Shown piece by piece: positions 1-7,171 of a stretch of DNA of 7,360 bases (the stretch's first letter is position 1; every line of letters starts with the position of its first letter). This stretch comes from Flavobacteriia bacterium (GTDB lineage Bacteria > Bacteroidota > Bacteroidia > Flavobacteriales > Schleiferiaceae). The notes beneath the pieces are model-generated. The model made no database searches, had not been told where the DNA came from, and saw only the letters and a program-made list of their open reading frames with translations. Where the stretch lies: the NCBI GenBank assembly GCA_949516455.1, contig CATILC010000132.1:1-7360 (forward strand), given 5' to 3'. Made by a program: the position numbers and the translations under genes.

Positions 1-1581
1 ATTCGGGCCTATGCGCCAGGAAGTGCTGAGGCAGAAAGCCTTTTGAGTACCTACCGTTCGATGATGCACGAAATGGCCGACATCCCGATGACCATCGGCG
101 GAAAAGATGTTTTCACGGATGTCAAAGAAGAGATCCGTCCGCCGCACCAAAGAGAACATCTGCTCGGTCACTTCCACCGCGGACAGGCGGAACACGTTAC
201 TCAAGCCATTGATGCAGCACTGGCTGCGCGCGAAAAATGGAGCCGTATGCCCTGGGAGTCGCGGGCAGCGATCTTCCTGAAAGCCGCTGATCTTTTGACC
301 GGACCGTTCAGGGACCGAATGAATGCGGCGACGATGCTGTGTCAGAGCAAAAACGCCTTTCAGGCAGAGATCGATGCGGCCTGCGAAATGGCGGATTTCT
401 TTCGTTTCAACGTCAAGTACATGACCGACATCTACAAGGGACAGCCAGAATCTGTACCTGGCGTTTGGAACCGTTTGGAATACAGACCGCTTGAGGGTTT
501 TGTGTTCGCGCTCAGTCCATTCAATTTCACTTCGATCGCGGCCAACCTGACGGCTTCGCCCGTTCTGATGGGAAATGTCACTGTTTGGAAACCAGCCAAT
601 ACGCAGATATACAGTGCTCAAGTCATCATGGAGGTTTTCAAGGCAGCCGGACTGCCTGATGGCGTTGTGAATCTGGTCTTCGTTTCGGGACCGGTCGCTG
701 GCGAGGTCATATTCGCCCATCCCGATTTTGCAGGGCTTCATTATACCGGATCCACCTCTGTATTCAAGGGTCTGTGGAAGAAGATCGGCAACCAGATCGA
801 CACCTTTAAGGCCTACCCGCGCATCGTTGGTGAAACAGGAGGAAAAGACTTTGTGGTGGTCCATCCGAGTACGCCGCCCCAAGAAGTGGTGACCGCACTG
901 AGCCGAGGCGCATTTGAATTCCAGGGACAAAAATGTTCAGCGGCCTCGCGTGCATACCTTCCTTCAAGCCTTTGGCCTGCGATCAAGGAAGGCCTCATAA
1001 AAGATGTATCCTCCTTTAAAATGGGGCGTCCGGACGATTTCTCGAATTTCATCAATGCAGTGATCGACAAAAAGGCATTTGACAAGATCGCCTCCTACAT
1101 CGACCACGCCAAGTCCTCACCCGATGCGGAGATCATCGTCGGTGGCGGTTGCGATGACAGCGAGGGATACTTCATTGAGCCGACTGTGGTGGTCACGAGC
1201 GACCCAAAGTACAAGTCGATGGTCGAAGAGATCTTCGGCCCCGTGCTTACGATCTATGTCTACGAGGATGCCGATTGGCACCGCACGCTGGAACTGGTGG
1301 ATACCACATCGGAATACGCCCTGACTGGTGCGATCTTCAGCAGAGACCGCTACGCCGCAGAAGAGGCCACACGGATCTTAGAGAATGCCGCGGGCAATTT
1401 CTACATCAACGATAAGCCTACGGGTGCCGTGGTGGGTCAGCAGCCTTTTGGCGGTGCACGTGGTTCAGGTACCAACGACAAAGCGGGCTCTTATATGAAC
1501 CTGCTGCGCTGGGTCAATGCCCGTACGATCAAGGAAACCCTGGTTCCGCCTACCGACTACCGATATCCGTTCCTGGGCTGA
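1..1581 (+). CDS. pruA: L-glutamate gamma-semialdehyde (1-pyrroline-5-carboxylate) dehydrogenase, 5' partial
   Basis: This enzyme oxidises glutamate semialdehyde (from P5C) to glutamate with NAD+, the second step of proline catabolism, in the cytoplasm. The frame is open from base 1 and encodes 526 residues. Before the apparent TTG at 43 it already reads IRAYAPGSAEAES, which matches the N-terminal region of Bacteroidota PruA. The real start therefore lies left of the window, probably about 20 codons away. Aldehyde dehydrogenase marks are present: the SPFNFTSIAANL segment, HYTGSTSVF in the cofactor fold, the general-base glutamate in VGETGGKDF (Glu codon 832-834), the catalytic cysteine in FQGQKCSA (Cys codon 934-936), EEIFGPVL, and PFGGARGSGTNDKAG near the end. 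The C-terminus TDYRYPFLG is usual for the PruA/ALDH4 group, so the 3' end is complete. It converges on ribB. The identification is firm; only the start is unseen. Confidence 0.96.
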   Translation: MRAYAPGSAEAESLLSTYRSMMHEMADIPMTIGGKDVFTDVKEEIRPPHQREHLLGHFHRGQAEHVTQAIDAALAAREKWSRMPWESRAAIFLKAADLLTGPFRDRMNAATMLCQSKNAFQAEIDAACEMADFFRFNVKYMTDIYKGQPESVPGVWNRLEYRPLEGFVFALSPFNFTSIAANLTASPVLMGNVTVWKPANTQIYSAQVIMEVFKAAGLPDGVVNLVFVSGPVAGEVIFAHPDFAGLHYTGSTSVFKGLWKKIGNQIDTFKAYPRIVGETGGKDFVVVHPSTPPQEVVTALSRGAFEFQGQKCSAASRAYLPSSLWPAIKEGLIKDVSSFKMGRPDDFSNFINAVIDKKAFDKIASYIDHAKSSPDAEIIVGGGCDDSEGYFIEPTVVVTSDPKYKSMVEEIFGPVLTIYVYEDADWHRTLELVDTTSEYALTGAIFSRDRYAAEEATRILENAAGNFYINDKPTGAVVGQQPFGGARGSGTNDKAGSYMNLLRWVNARTIKETLVPPTDYRYPFLG

Positions 1582-1616
1582 TAAGAGACTTGTTCTTGGC
1601 TTGGAGGGCGGCGGAT

Positions 1617-1633
1617 AAGGCGTCCTACGCCTT
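1617..1633. terminator. Perfect inverted repeat between convergent pruA and ribB; possible bidirectional terminator
   Basis: AAGGCGT at 1617-1623 is followed by the loop CCT and then by its exact reverse complement ACGCCTT at 1627-1633. This gives a 7-bp stem with a 3-base loop, 35 bases after the pruA stop. It spans the ribB stop codon (1625-1627) and the last two or three ribB codons. Neither strand shows a clear run of U after the stem, so this is not a classical intrinsic terminator. The position between two converging genes is what suggests a shared role in ending or stabilising both transcripts. Confidence 0.35.
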
Positions 1634-2779
1634 CATCTGAATGTTCTCCACGATGCGCAGCCCGTAGCCCTCTATGCCCACGCGCTTCATGGGGTGGTTG
1701 GTGAGCAGCCGGATGTTCTTTACGCCCAAATGGTGCAGTATCTGCGCCCCGACACCAAAGTCGCGGGCGTCTTTTGCAAAACTCACCTTTGGTTCTTGGC
1801 CTTCCGACCCAGATCCCTCCCTGAAGGCACGCAGCTGTTGCAGCAGGTCTTCTTCTCTGCACTTCTGATTCATGTAGACCAATACGCCTTTGCCCTCTTC
1901 GGAGACCCTGCGCAGTGCCCTTTCAAGCGAACCCACTTGGCCTGAGGTGAGCAGATGGAATACATTTCCCTGCATGGCTGCAGAATGCATTCGAACGAGC
2001 ACCTCTTCGTCGGCTTCCCACTCCCCCATGCTCAAACTGATGTGCAACTGCTTATTGGTTCTTTGTTCAAATGCTTTGAGCTGAAAGGACCCGAACGAAG
2101 TGGACAGGGTGAATTCTTCCTTCAGATCGATCAGGGATTCTGTCTCCATCCGGTAGGCGATCAGATCTTCGATGGTGATCAACTTCAGGCCAAATTCCTG
2201 AGCAAATGCCCTGAGCTCTGGAAGACGCGCCATGGTGCCATCTTCATTCATGATCTCAACGATGACACCCGCGGGTTTCATCCCTGCCAACCGAGCCAGA
2301 TCGATGGAAGCTTCCGTATGTCCCGAACGCCTGAGTACACCGCCTCTCTTGGCCTGAAGCGGAAAAATGTGCCCGGGACGCGCGAGGTCCTCCGGCCGTG
2401 TTGCATCGTCCACCAAGGACTGTATGGTCTTGGCCCGGTCGGAAGCGCTGATCCCAGTGGTCACCCCCTGACCGATCAGATCGACAGATACGGTGAAAGC
2501 CGTTTGGTGAAATTCTGTGTTGCGCTCAACCATCGGACTGAGATCCAATTCTTTACAGCGAGATTCCAGCAGCGGTGTGCAGATCAGCCCACGGCCCTTC
2601 GATGCCATGAAGTTGATCATTTCCGGGGTGACACATTCCGCCGCTGCCACAAGATCCCCCTCGTTCTCACGATTTTCATCGTCCACAACGATGACCATCC
2701 GTCCCTGACGGATGTCCTCCACTGCAGCCTCTATGGTGTCGAATGTCTTACTGATCTCGCTTGGTCGGTTCCCAGACAT
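1625..2779 (-). CDS. ribB: 3,4-dihydroxy-2-butanone 4-phosphate synthase with degenerate GTP cyclohydrolase II-like C-terminal domain
   Basis: The N-terminal half makes 3,4-dihydroxy-2-butanone 4-phosphate and formate from ribulose 5-phosphate, a cytoplasmic step of riboflavin synthesis. Its motifs are intact: the acidic metal/substrate loop DENRENEGD (residues 34-42), HQTAFTVSVD (91-100), RSGHTEASIDL (151-161, with the metal-binding His) and VIVEIMNEDG (172-181). Residues about 215-384 align with GTP cyclohydrolase II (RibA), including RDFGVGAQIL and LLTNHPMKRVGIEGYGL. However, the canonical HSECL is HSAAM (265-269) and the RCDCG region is TSGQV, so all three zinc cysteines are gone. The RQEGRGIGL stretch is also replaced (MNQKCREEDL). 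I infer RibB activity only, similar to the RibBX architecture, with ribA encoded elsewhere. The ATG at 2779 lies inside the end of the upstream glycosyltransferase gene (32-base overlap). It is the last gene of the minus-strand run. No FMN riboswitch is visible. Confidence 0.93.
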   Translation of the reverse strand: MSGNRPSEISKTFDTIEAAVEDIRQGRMVIVVDDENRENEGDLVAAAECVTPEMINFMASKGRGLICTPLLESRCKELDLSPMVERNTEFHQTAFTVSVDLIGQGVTTGISASDRAKTIQSLVDDATRPEDLARPGHIFPLQAKRGGVLRRSGHTEASIDLARLAGMKPAGVIVEIMNEDGTMARLPELRAFAQEFGLKLITIEDLIAYRMETESLIDLKEEFTLSTSFGSFQLKAFEQRTNKQLHISLSMGEWEADEEVLVRMHSAAMQGNVFHLLTSGQVGSLERALRRVSEEGKGVLVYMNQKCREEDLLQQLRAFREGSGSEGQEPKVSFAKDARDFGVGAQILHHLGVKNIRLLTNHPMKRVGIEGYGLRIVENIQMKA

Positions 2780-3905
2780 AGCCTCCCTTGTTTCGGATAT
2801 GCAATATTAAGCCGTGCAGCAAGGCAATGTTCATCAACAGCCAATGCCGAATTGAACGCAAGAAAGGAATCTTTCGGCCCGTGGGAAGGAAGAGCAAAAG
2901 AAGGACAAGGCCGACGCTCAAACCCAAGCTTGAAGGCACATCTGCCAACCGACATTCCGCAAGCAGTGAAACGATCCCACCGAGCAGGAAAACCGGTGTC
3001 AGCCAGCGCAGGACCTTATGCGAGATAAAGGCATAGGCAACAGGACCGCCCTGAGAGAGTACCCGCGCCAGGAACCATTTGAGGTTTTGGAAATTCCCTT
3101 TGGAGATACGGACTTTTCTGCGGTATTCCTCGGCTTCCGAGTGGGATACTTCTTCGTAGGCGAGGGCACTTTGATTCCAAAGCACCTTTCCACCTTGGAG
3201 CAAAACGGACATTCCCACATAAAAGTCATCGACGATGGCCGAGGCCGGCAGGGCGGGCATACTTTCTTTTCGGATCAGATAGCAACTTCCCTCCAAGCCC
3301 ATGACGGCTCCCCAGCATTTGGATTCATTTCTCTTGAGTCCGTTCTCAAAGCGCAGAAAGCGGTCTTCATCACTGGCCACTGGCGCGGCCGAATGTTCCA
3401 GATACCTGATCTCTGCACCTACCGCATCTGCCCCGTAACGATGGGCCTCCAGAACCAATTCACCGAAGCAATTCGGATGGTGCAGCACATTGGCATCGGT
3501 ACAGACGAGCCAATCGCTGCGGGCTTCTTGTGCCAGTGCATGGAGGATGGCCGACTTGCCCTTGCGCTCAGGAAATTCGATCAATCGGAAAGAAGGATAT
3601 CGCTCTTGCCACTCGGCCGTTATGGCCGCCGTCGCATCTGTACTCGCATCTGAACCGATCAGCACCTCCAGTTCCGTCAATGGGTAATTGGAATCGACGA
3701 TGCTCTGGAATTTTCCGGGCAATACGGCGGCTTCATTCCGTGCAGCAATGAGCAAACTGAGCTTGGGCCGATGTTCAGAAGCCTCAGGGTCTTCTTTATT
3801 ATATCCATTGGTGCAAAACGCGGCCAAAAGCCGCAAGCTGAGTGGGTACAGCACATAGCTGTGAAAGACGGGCGCAATAAACACAATGGAAACGATCCAC
3901 ATCAT
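2748..3905 (-). CDS. Membrane-bound family 2 glycosyltransferase (processive/IcaA-like type)
   Basis: This is a 385-residue GT-A-fold inverting glycosyltransferase, probably adding sugars from a nucleotide-sugar donor on the inner face of the cytoplasmic membrane. An N-terminal hydrophobic helix (about 3-28) precedes the catalytic domain. That domain starts at PKLSLLIAARNEA (47-59) and contains GSDASTD (84-90) and TDAN (136-139, the DxD-type metal site). The acidic pair VDDF (225-228) is the likely general base, and RRKVRISKGN (262-271) stands where processive GT2 enzymes carry their acceptor-binding QxxRW-like motif. HKVLRWLTP (296-304) leads into hydrophobic helices near 300-317, 325-341 and 352-368. 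The length and the C-terminal GYVWEPTKR suggest a complete protein. Its ATG overlaps the stop of the upstream glycosyltransferase as ATGA, which selects this start; a second ATG follows directly. Donor and product cannot be read from sequence; hyaluronan/poly-GlcNAc-like or single-sugar transfer are all possible. Confidence 0.88.
   Translation of the reverse strand: MMWIVSIVFIAPVFHSYVLYPLSLRLLAAFCTNGYNKEDPEASEHRPKLSLLIAARNEAAVLPGKFQSIVDSNYPLTELEVLIGSDASTDATAAITAEWQERYPSFRLIEFPERKGKSAILHALAQEARSDWLVCTDANVLHHPNCFGELVLEAHRYGADAVGAEIRYLEHSAAPVASDEDRFLRFENGLKRNESKCWGAVMGLEGSCYLIRKESMPALPASAIVDDFYVGMSVLLQGGKVLWNQSALAYEEVSHSEAEEYRRKVRISKGNFQNLKWFLARVLSQGGPVAYAFISHKVLRWLTPVFLLGGIVSLLAECRLADVPSSLGLSVGLVLLLLFLPTGRKIPFLRSIRHWLLMNIALLHGLILHIRNKGGYVWEPTKRDQ
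2782..2787 (-). promoter_or_regulatory. Possible ribosome binding site of ribB
   Basis: On the minus strand the purine-rich AAGGGAGG ends two bases before the ribB ATG, with the GGGAGG core at 2782-2787. The spacing is shorter than usual, so its strength is uncertain. It lies within the last codons of the upstream glycosyltransferase, which fits translational coupling and supports the ATG at 2779 as the start. Confidence 0.35.
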
Positions 3906-5122
3906 CTGAGTCCCTTATAGAACTCGATCAATGAACGGCCAATGCTTGATCGATCAAAATAATTCCTCGCTGTTTTTCGGGCCTCCTTGCCCATTCCCCT
4001 CCGGAATGCTGTTTCCCTGAACAATTGTAAGGCATGCGCTGCAAATTCAGCTGCCTGATCTGCGATCAGACAATTCACCCCGGATACGCAGGGGATGCCT
4101 TCGGCGCCTATGGAAGTTGAGACCACGGCTTTACCAAGGCTCATGCCCTCCACTATCTTGATGCGAAGCCCACTGCCGGATCTGAGGGGCACCAACAGGA
4201 TATGATGCTCTTTGAAAAAACCAGAAGCGTCCTGCCGATCGGGATGTATGGTCACGCCACTTACCCTTCTGAATCCTTCCGGGCAGTTCCTTCCCAGCAC
4301 GTGAAGCTCAGCTTTCGGTTCCTCTGCCCGTATCAACGGCCAGACTTCATCTATGAGCCATCCCATCCCCTGAGCATTCGGTAGCCAATCGAATGCACCC
4401 ACGAAGAAAAAACGGGCAGGTCCTTCGCTGTCCTTCTCTACTGAGGTTGAAAATGCACGTCCACTGAAAGCCGTTCGGCTCGGCAGCGAAATGCCCAGAT
4501 CCTTGAAAGTCTCTCTGTCCACTTCGGTAATGGGAACCAGTGCATCGAACTGGGGGGTCTTCTCCAACTCGAACTGCTTCAGGCGCTCGGCCTGAATGTG
4601 CAGATAACGCCTTTTGAAAGGATTTTTCTCATGCCTGGCAGAGCGCTCCCAAATGCGAAACTCCACATTGTGGGCACGCAGAATGATCAGCCCCTTGTGC
4701 TGCTTTTTGACGTCGTCCAGATAATGCGCCAATGACAGCCCCTCAAACTGAACAAAATCAAAACGCTTTTCACTGAGCAAAGAGCAAAGCGTTGCCCGGT
4801 AGGTCTGGTCATCAAAACGCGAAACGGCAAACGACTGCTTGCTGAACATCAGATTGTACAGCGCCTTGCCCATAAATGGTCGGTTGTCCACTTCGATCAT
4901 GGTCAGCTCCACATGCCCCTGCAATTCCTCTGGAAGATCCGATGGACTTTTGGGATGCTTTGGGGTGTTCATGGCCAGCAAATGCACATCAAGTCCCTGA
5001 GCCACAAAGCCCCTGACCATACTCTCTATGGCCACACTGCTTCCATCGTTTGGAGGAAATGGAGATTTATTGGAAAGAAGAAGGATGCTCAGTCGCTCTT
5101 CTTTCCCCGTCTGGCGAGCCAT
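3902..5122 (-). CDS. GT4-type (GT-B fold) glycosyltransferase
   Basis: This 406-residue retaining glycosyltransferase is probably cytoplasmic or membrane-associated. The N-terminal acceptor domain opens with LSILLLSNKSPFPPNDG (residues 11-27, the glycine-containing loop of the first Rossmann fold) and carries LRAHNVEFRIWER (148-160). The C-terminal donor domain starts at FFFVGAFDWLPNAQG (238-252) and contains VPLRSGSGLRIKIVEGMSLGKAVVSTS (311-337). The Glu of VEGM (325) lies in the nucleotide-sugar binding E-x7-E-like region. The general pattern resembles GT4 proteins of exopolysaccharide loci, including those associated with PEP-CTERM systems, but no such locus is visible here. The ATG at 5122 lies 34 bases inside the end of the upstream permease gene and is the only good start before the Rossmann strand. 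A weak purine stretch precedes it. The stop overlaps the next ATG by four bases. The pairing suggests both transferases act on one envelope glycan; the sugar is unknown. Confidence 0.88.
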   Translation of the reverse strand: MARQTGKEERLSILLLSNKSPFPPNDGSSVAIESMVRGFVAQGLDVHLLAMNTPKHPKSPSDLPEELQGHVELTMIEVDNRPFMGKALYNLMFSKQSFAVSRFDDQTYRATLCSLLSEKRFDFVQFEGLSLAHYLDDVKKQHKGLIILRAHNVEFRIWERSARHEKNPFKRRYLHIQAERLKQFELEKTPQFDALVPITEVDRETFKDLGISLPSRTAFSGRAFSTSVEKDSEGPARFFFVGAFDWLPNAQGMGWLIDEVWPLIRAEEPKAELHVLGRNCPEGFRRVSGVTIHPDRQDASGFFKEHHILLVPLRSGSGLRIKIVEGMSLGKAVVSTSIGAEGIPCVSGVNCLIADQAAEFAAHALQLFRETAFRRGMGKEARKTARNYFDRSSIGRSLIEFYKGLR

Positions 5123-6522
5123 TCTTTCAGATTTTCCAATGGTTTAAGATAGGCCTCCATATTCAGCAGTGCGGAGTCTGAGGCTGCCTTGTAGGTGAGA
5201 AAGATACCGATGGGCAAGAGAATGAAACTGGCGGTCCACATGGACTGAGCCGGTGTCCAGACCAATTCGCGCCCCATTTTCTCCATTGAGAAAGACATGG
5301 TATGGTACACGATGAAAATGCAAACAGAGACCACCACGGGAAGACCGATGCCTCCTTTTCGTATGATCGCACCAAGGGGGGCGCCGATGAAAAAGAGGAC
5401 AAGTACCGCGAAAGAGAGCGAAAACTTCTTGTGCCATTCCACCCGATAGCGTGCGATCACTTTGTTTCGCCAATGGAACTCCTCCGATAGCTGATCTAGA
5501 TAAGCCCTCTGCGTCTTGGCCAGCCGAAGGGCGTGCTCCAAAGCTCGGTGTTTCATTGCTGGCGAGAGATGTGCGATCACTACTTCATCTTCCTTTATGC
5601 GTTCGCCCTCGAGATCCACGGTGGACTCAAAACCGTACTTGGAACGAAAGCTCCGGTCCACAGACTCTTTCCGCTCGCCAAGGATCACCCCCAGAGAATC
5701 CGATGCCACGGTCAGCTGATCGATATTGAGCATCTGGAAACTCTTTTGACGCACTTGGCGCAGGTTTCCTGTTTGAAAAGAAGAGAGATCGAAGCGTATG
5801 CGTGCCTGGTCGAAAGAGGAGCGAATGAAGGGATGCCGGATGCGTTCTTTTCGGTTGTCCGGGATCACCTCTTCATAGGAAGTGCCCTCTTCAAGATCGA
5901 TCAGCAAAAAGCGCTCGTCAGGTGTCAGGTTCATGGCGCCACGTTTTGCGGCGATCACTTTTCGCTTGCCCTCTACCGAGGTGTGATCGTAGATGTATAC
6001 CTCCCGCAGCAAGTTGCGCTCCGGACCATACTTCTCTCCGATCTTGATACTGAAGCCCTCGATCCCTCCATAAAAAACCCCTGCCCGAATGTTCAGGGCC
6101 GGCTTCTTGGTGGAGATGTTCCGCAGCAGGGTTTCGCCTTTGAGATTGGCAACAGGCATCACATAGTTGGAAAAGAGAAAGGCCGAGATGCAGATGAAGA
6201 GCATCAAGACAATAAGTGGACGCATGACGCGGACCAAACCCACTCCAGATGATTTGAGTGCGGCCAACTCATTGTGCTCACCCAAATTGCCAAAGGTCAT
6301 GAGGCTGGAGAGCAGAACAGAGATCGGAAGAGCCAGAGGAACGAGACTTGCAGAAGTATAAAAGAGCAACTCGACCAGATAGTACCACTCCACTCCTTTG
6401 CCCACCAGATCGTCTATGTATTTCCATAGGAACTGCATGAGCAAGAAGAAGATCATCACTAAGAAAGTCGCGCAAAAAGGACCGACGAAGGAACGGACGA
6501 TATATCGGTGCAGGACGCTCAA
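5089..6522 (-). CDS. LptF/LptG (YjgP/YjgQ) family permease
   Basis: This is the membrane subunit that, with the LptB ATPase, extracts lipopolysaccharide from the inner membrane towards the periplasmic Lpt bridge. The family layout is clear: helices near residues 12-33, 48-78 and 98-122, a large periplasmic part (about 123-366), then helices near 367-388, 393-412 and 427-447. The coupling-helix segment LGEHNELAALKSSGV (80-94), which contacts LptB in this family, is well kept. At 477 residues it is over 100 longer than E. coli LptF or LptG. The extra length lies after the beta-jellyroll, about residues 240-350, and includes a charged helical stretch. The start is TTG at 6520-6522, overlapping the lolA stop as TTGA. 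No ATG or GTG exists in frame between the upstream in-frame stop and this codon, and MSVLHRYIVRSF fits the family N-terminus. Whether it is LptF or LptG cannot be decided from sequence alone. Confidence 0.94.
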   Translation of the reverse strand: MSVLHRYIVRSFVGPFCATFLVMIFFLLMQFLWKYIDDLVGKGVEWYYLVELLFYTSASLVPLALPISVLLSSLMTFGNLGEHNELAALKSSGVGLVRVMRPLIVLMLFICISAFLFSNYVMPVANLKGETLLRNISTKKPALNIRAGVFYGGIEGFSIKIGEKYGPERNLLREVYIYDHTSVEGKRKVIAAKRGAMNLTPDERFLLIDLEEGTSYEEVIPDNRKERIRHPFIRSSFDQARIRFDLSSFQTGNLRQVRQKSFQMLNIDQLTVASDSLGVILGERKESVDRSFRSKYGFESTVDLEGERIKEDEVVIAHLSPAMKHRALEHALRLAKTQRAYLDQLSEEFHWRNKVIARYRVEWHKKFSLSFAVLVLFFIGAPLGAIIRKGGIGLPVVVSVCIFIVYHTMSFSMEKMGRELVWTPAQSMWTASFILLPIGIFLTYKAASDSALLNMEAYLKPLENLKEWLARRGKKSD

Positions 6523-7163
6523 TCCCTTGGTATGTAGTAATCGGGGAAGTGTTCCGTAGAGAATTCCAGCACGGATGTATCCAGGGGTGTGCTGGCATCA
6601 TACCGATCGACTTCCATTTTCATCCGTGCGCCTGACCGCATCCACTGTTCAACAGAATGGATCCTTTTGTCCGAAACCCGTATGCCAATGCTCACCCTTC
6701 TGAGGACCTCCGATGCATGCGGAGTGAGGACAACGAACTGCACCTTCCCGCCATCTGCATCCTCCCGCCCTCCGAGGCGAAAAGAATAGCCTTTGTCATA
6801 GGAATCGAGGATCTTCAGCGGATGACTTCCCTGATCGCCCTCTGAAGCATCGATCTCGTGGATCTGAACCTCTTCATCCTCATGAAGAATGGTGAAGACG
6901 CGTTCGCCGTCGCAGATCTGTTCGATGTCCTGAAGTTTCCATCGATAGCGATCCGCCGCCAGTTGCAGGACCCCCTCGGAGGTATTCGATGCCTCCAGCG
7001 CCTTCGCCTTCCAGACCGTCCAGGTGAAATGCATTTCCAATTGAGGAAGGGATCTGATCCCTTGTCTGCATTCATCGAGTAAAGCGCGTGCTTCCTCGTG
7101 GCTGCTTTGTGAAGAAGCAGAGAGATAAAAGAGGGTGAAAAGGAAAAACAGGACGCGGGCCAT
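6519..7163 (-). CDS. lolA: LolA-like periplasmic outer-membrane lipoprotein carrier protein
   Basis: This 214-residue secreted protein of the LolA/LolB fold is expected to accept lipoproteins released by the inner-membrane LolCDE machinery and carry them across the periplasm. Residues 1-19 form a signal peptide (MAR, a hydrophobic core, then SASSQ), with cleavage probably just after it. The mature part follows LolA: an amphipathic start (EEARALLDECRQGIRSL), the strands EGVLQLAADRYRW (63-75) and QICDGERVFTI (82-92), and a final FSTEHFPDYYIPRD (201-214), which resembles the usual end of Bacteroidota LolA-like proteins. Sequence identity to proteobacterial LolA is low, so the call rests on fold pattern, length, signal peptide and position directly after ftsK. 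The ATG at 7163 begins 8 bases after the ftsK stop with no strong Shine-Dalgarno sequence. Its stop overlaps the permease start. Confidence 0.82.
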   Translation of the reverse strand: MARVLFFLFTLFYLSASSQSSHEEARALLDECRQGIRSLPQLEMHFTWTVWKAKALEASNTSEGVLQLAADRYRWKLQDIEQICDGERVFTILHEDEEVQIHEIDASEGDQGSHPLKILDSYDKGYSFRLGGREDADGGKVQFVVLTPHASEVLRRVSIGIRVSDKRIHSVEQWMRSGARMKMEVDRYDASTPLDTSVLEFSTEHFPDYYIPRD

Positions 7164-7171
7164 GAATTCGT

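Noticed and set aside
1557..1862. A 101-codon minus-strand frame over the pruA end, the gap and the ribB C-terminus
   Set aside because: It is out of frame with ribB, and its translation is Arg/Pro/His-rich low-grade sequence with no domain. The ribB frame explains most of the region.
1625..2779. Annotation of ribB as a bifunctional RibBA enzyme
   Set aside because: The RibA-like domain lacks the zinc cysteines and active-site segment, so the bifunctional name would overstate its function.
1955..3028. A 357-codon open frame on the + strand opposite ribB and the end of the GT2 gene
   Set aside because: It lies antisense to two well-identified genes, spans their junction, and its translation is rich in Cys, His, Pro and Arg with no recognisable domain. 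It is a shadow of the minus-strand coding.
3018..3653. A 211-codon + strand open frame opposite the GT2 gene
   Set aside because: It lies inside a glycosyltransferase with intact motifs on the other strand; its translation shows no family resemblance.
5449..5581. Repeated GTGCGATCACT-like 11-mer, seen twice within the permease gene
   Set aside because: Both copies encode ordinary VIA(R/H) stretches in the permease. There is no regular spacing or third exact copy, so chance and codon use explain it.
5533..6252. A 239-codon + strand open frame opposite the permease gene
   Set aside because: It is fully antisense to a conserved six-helix permease and has no domain pattern or supporting start signal.
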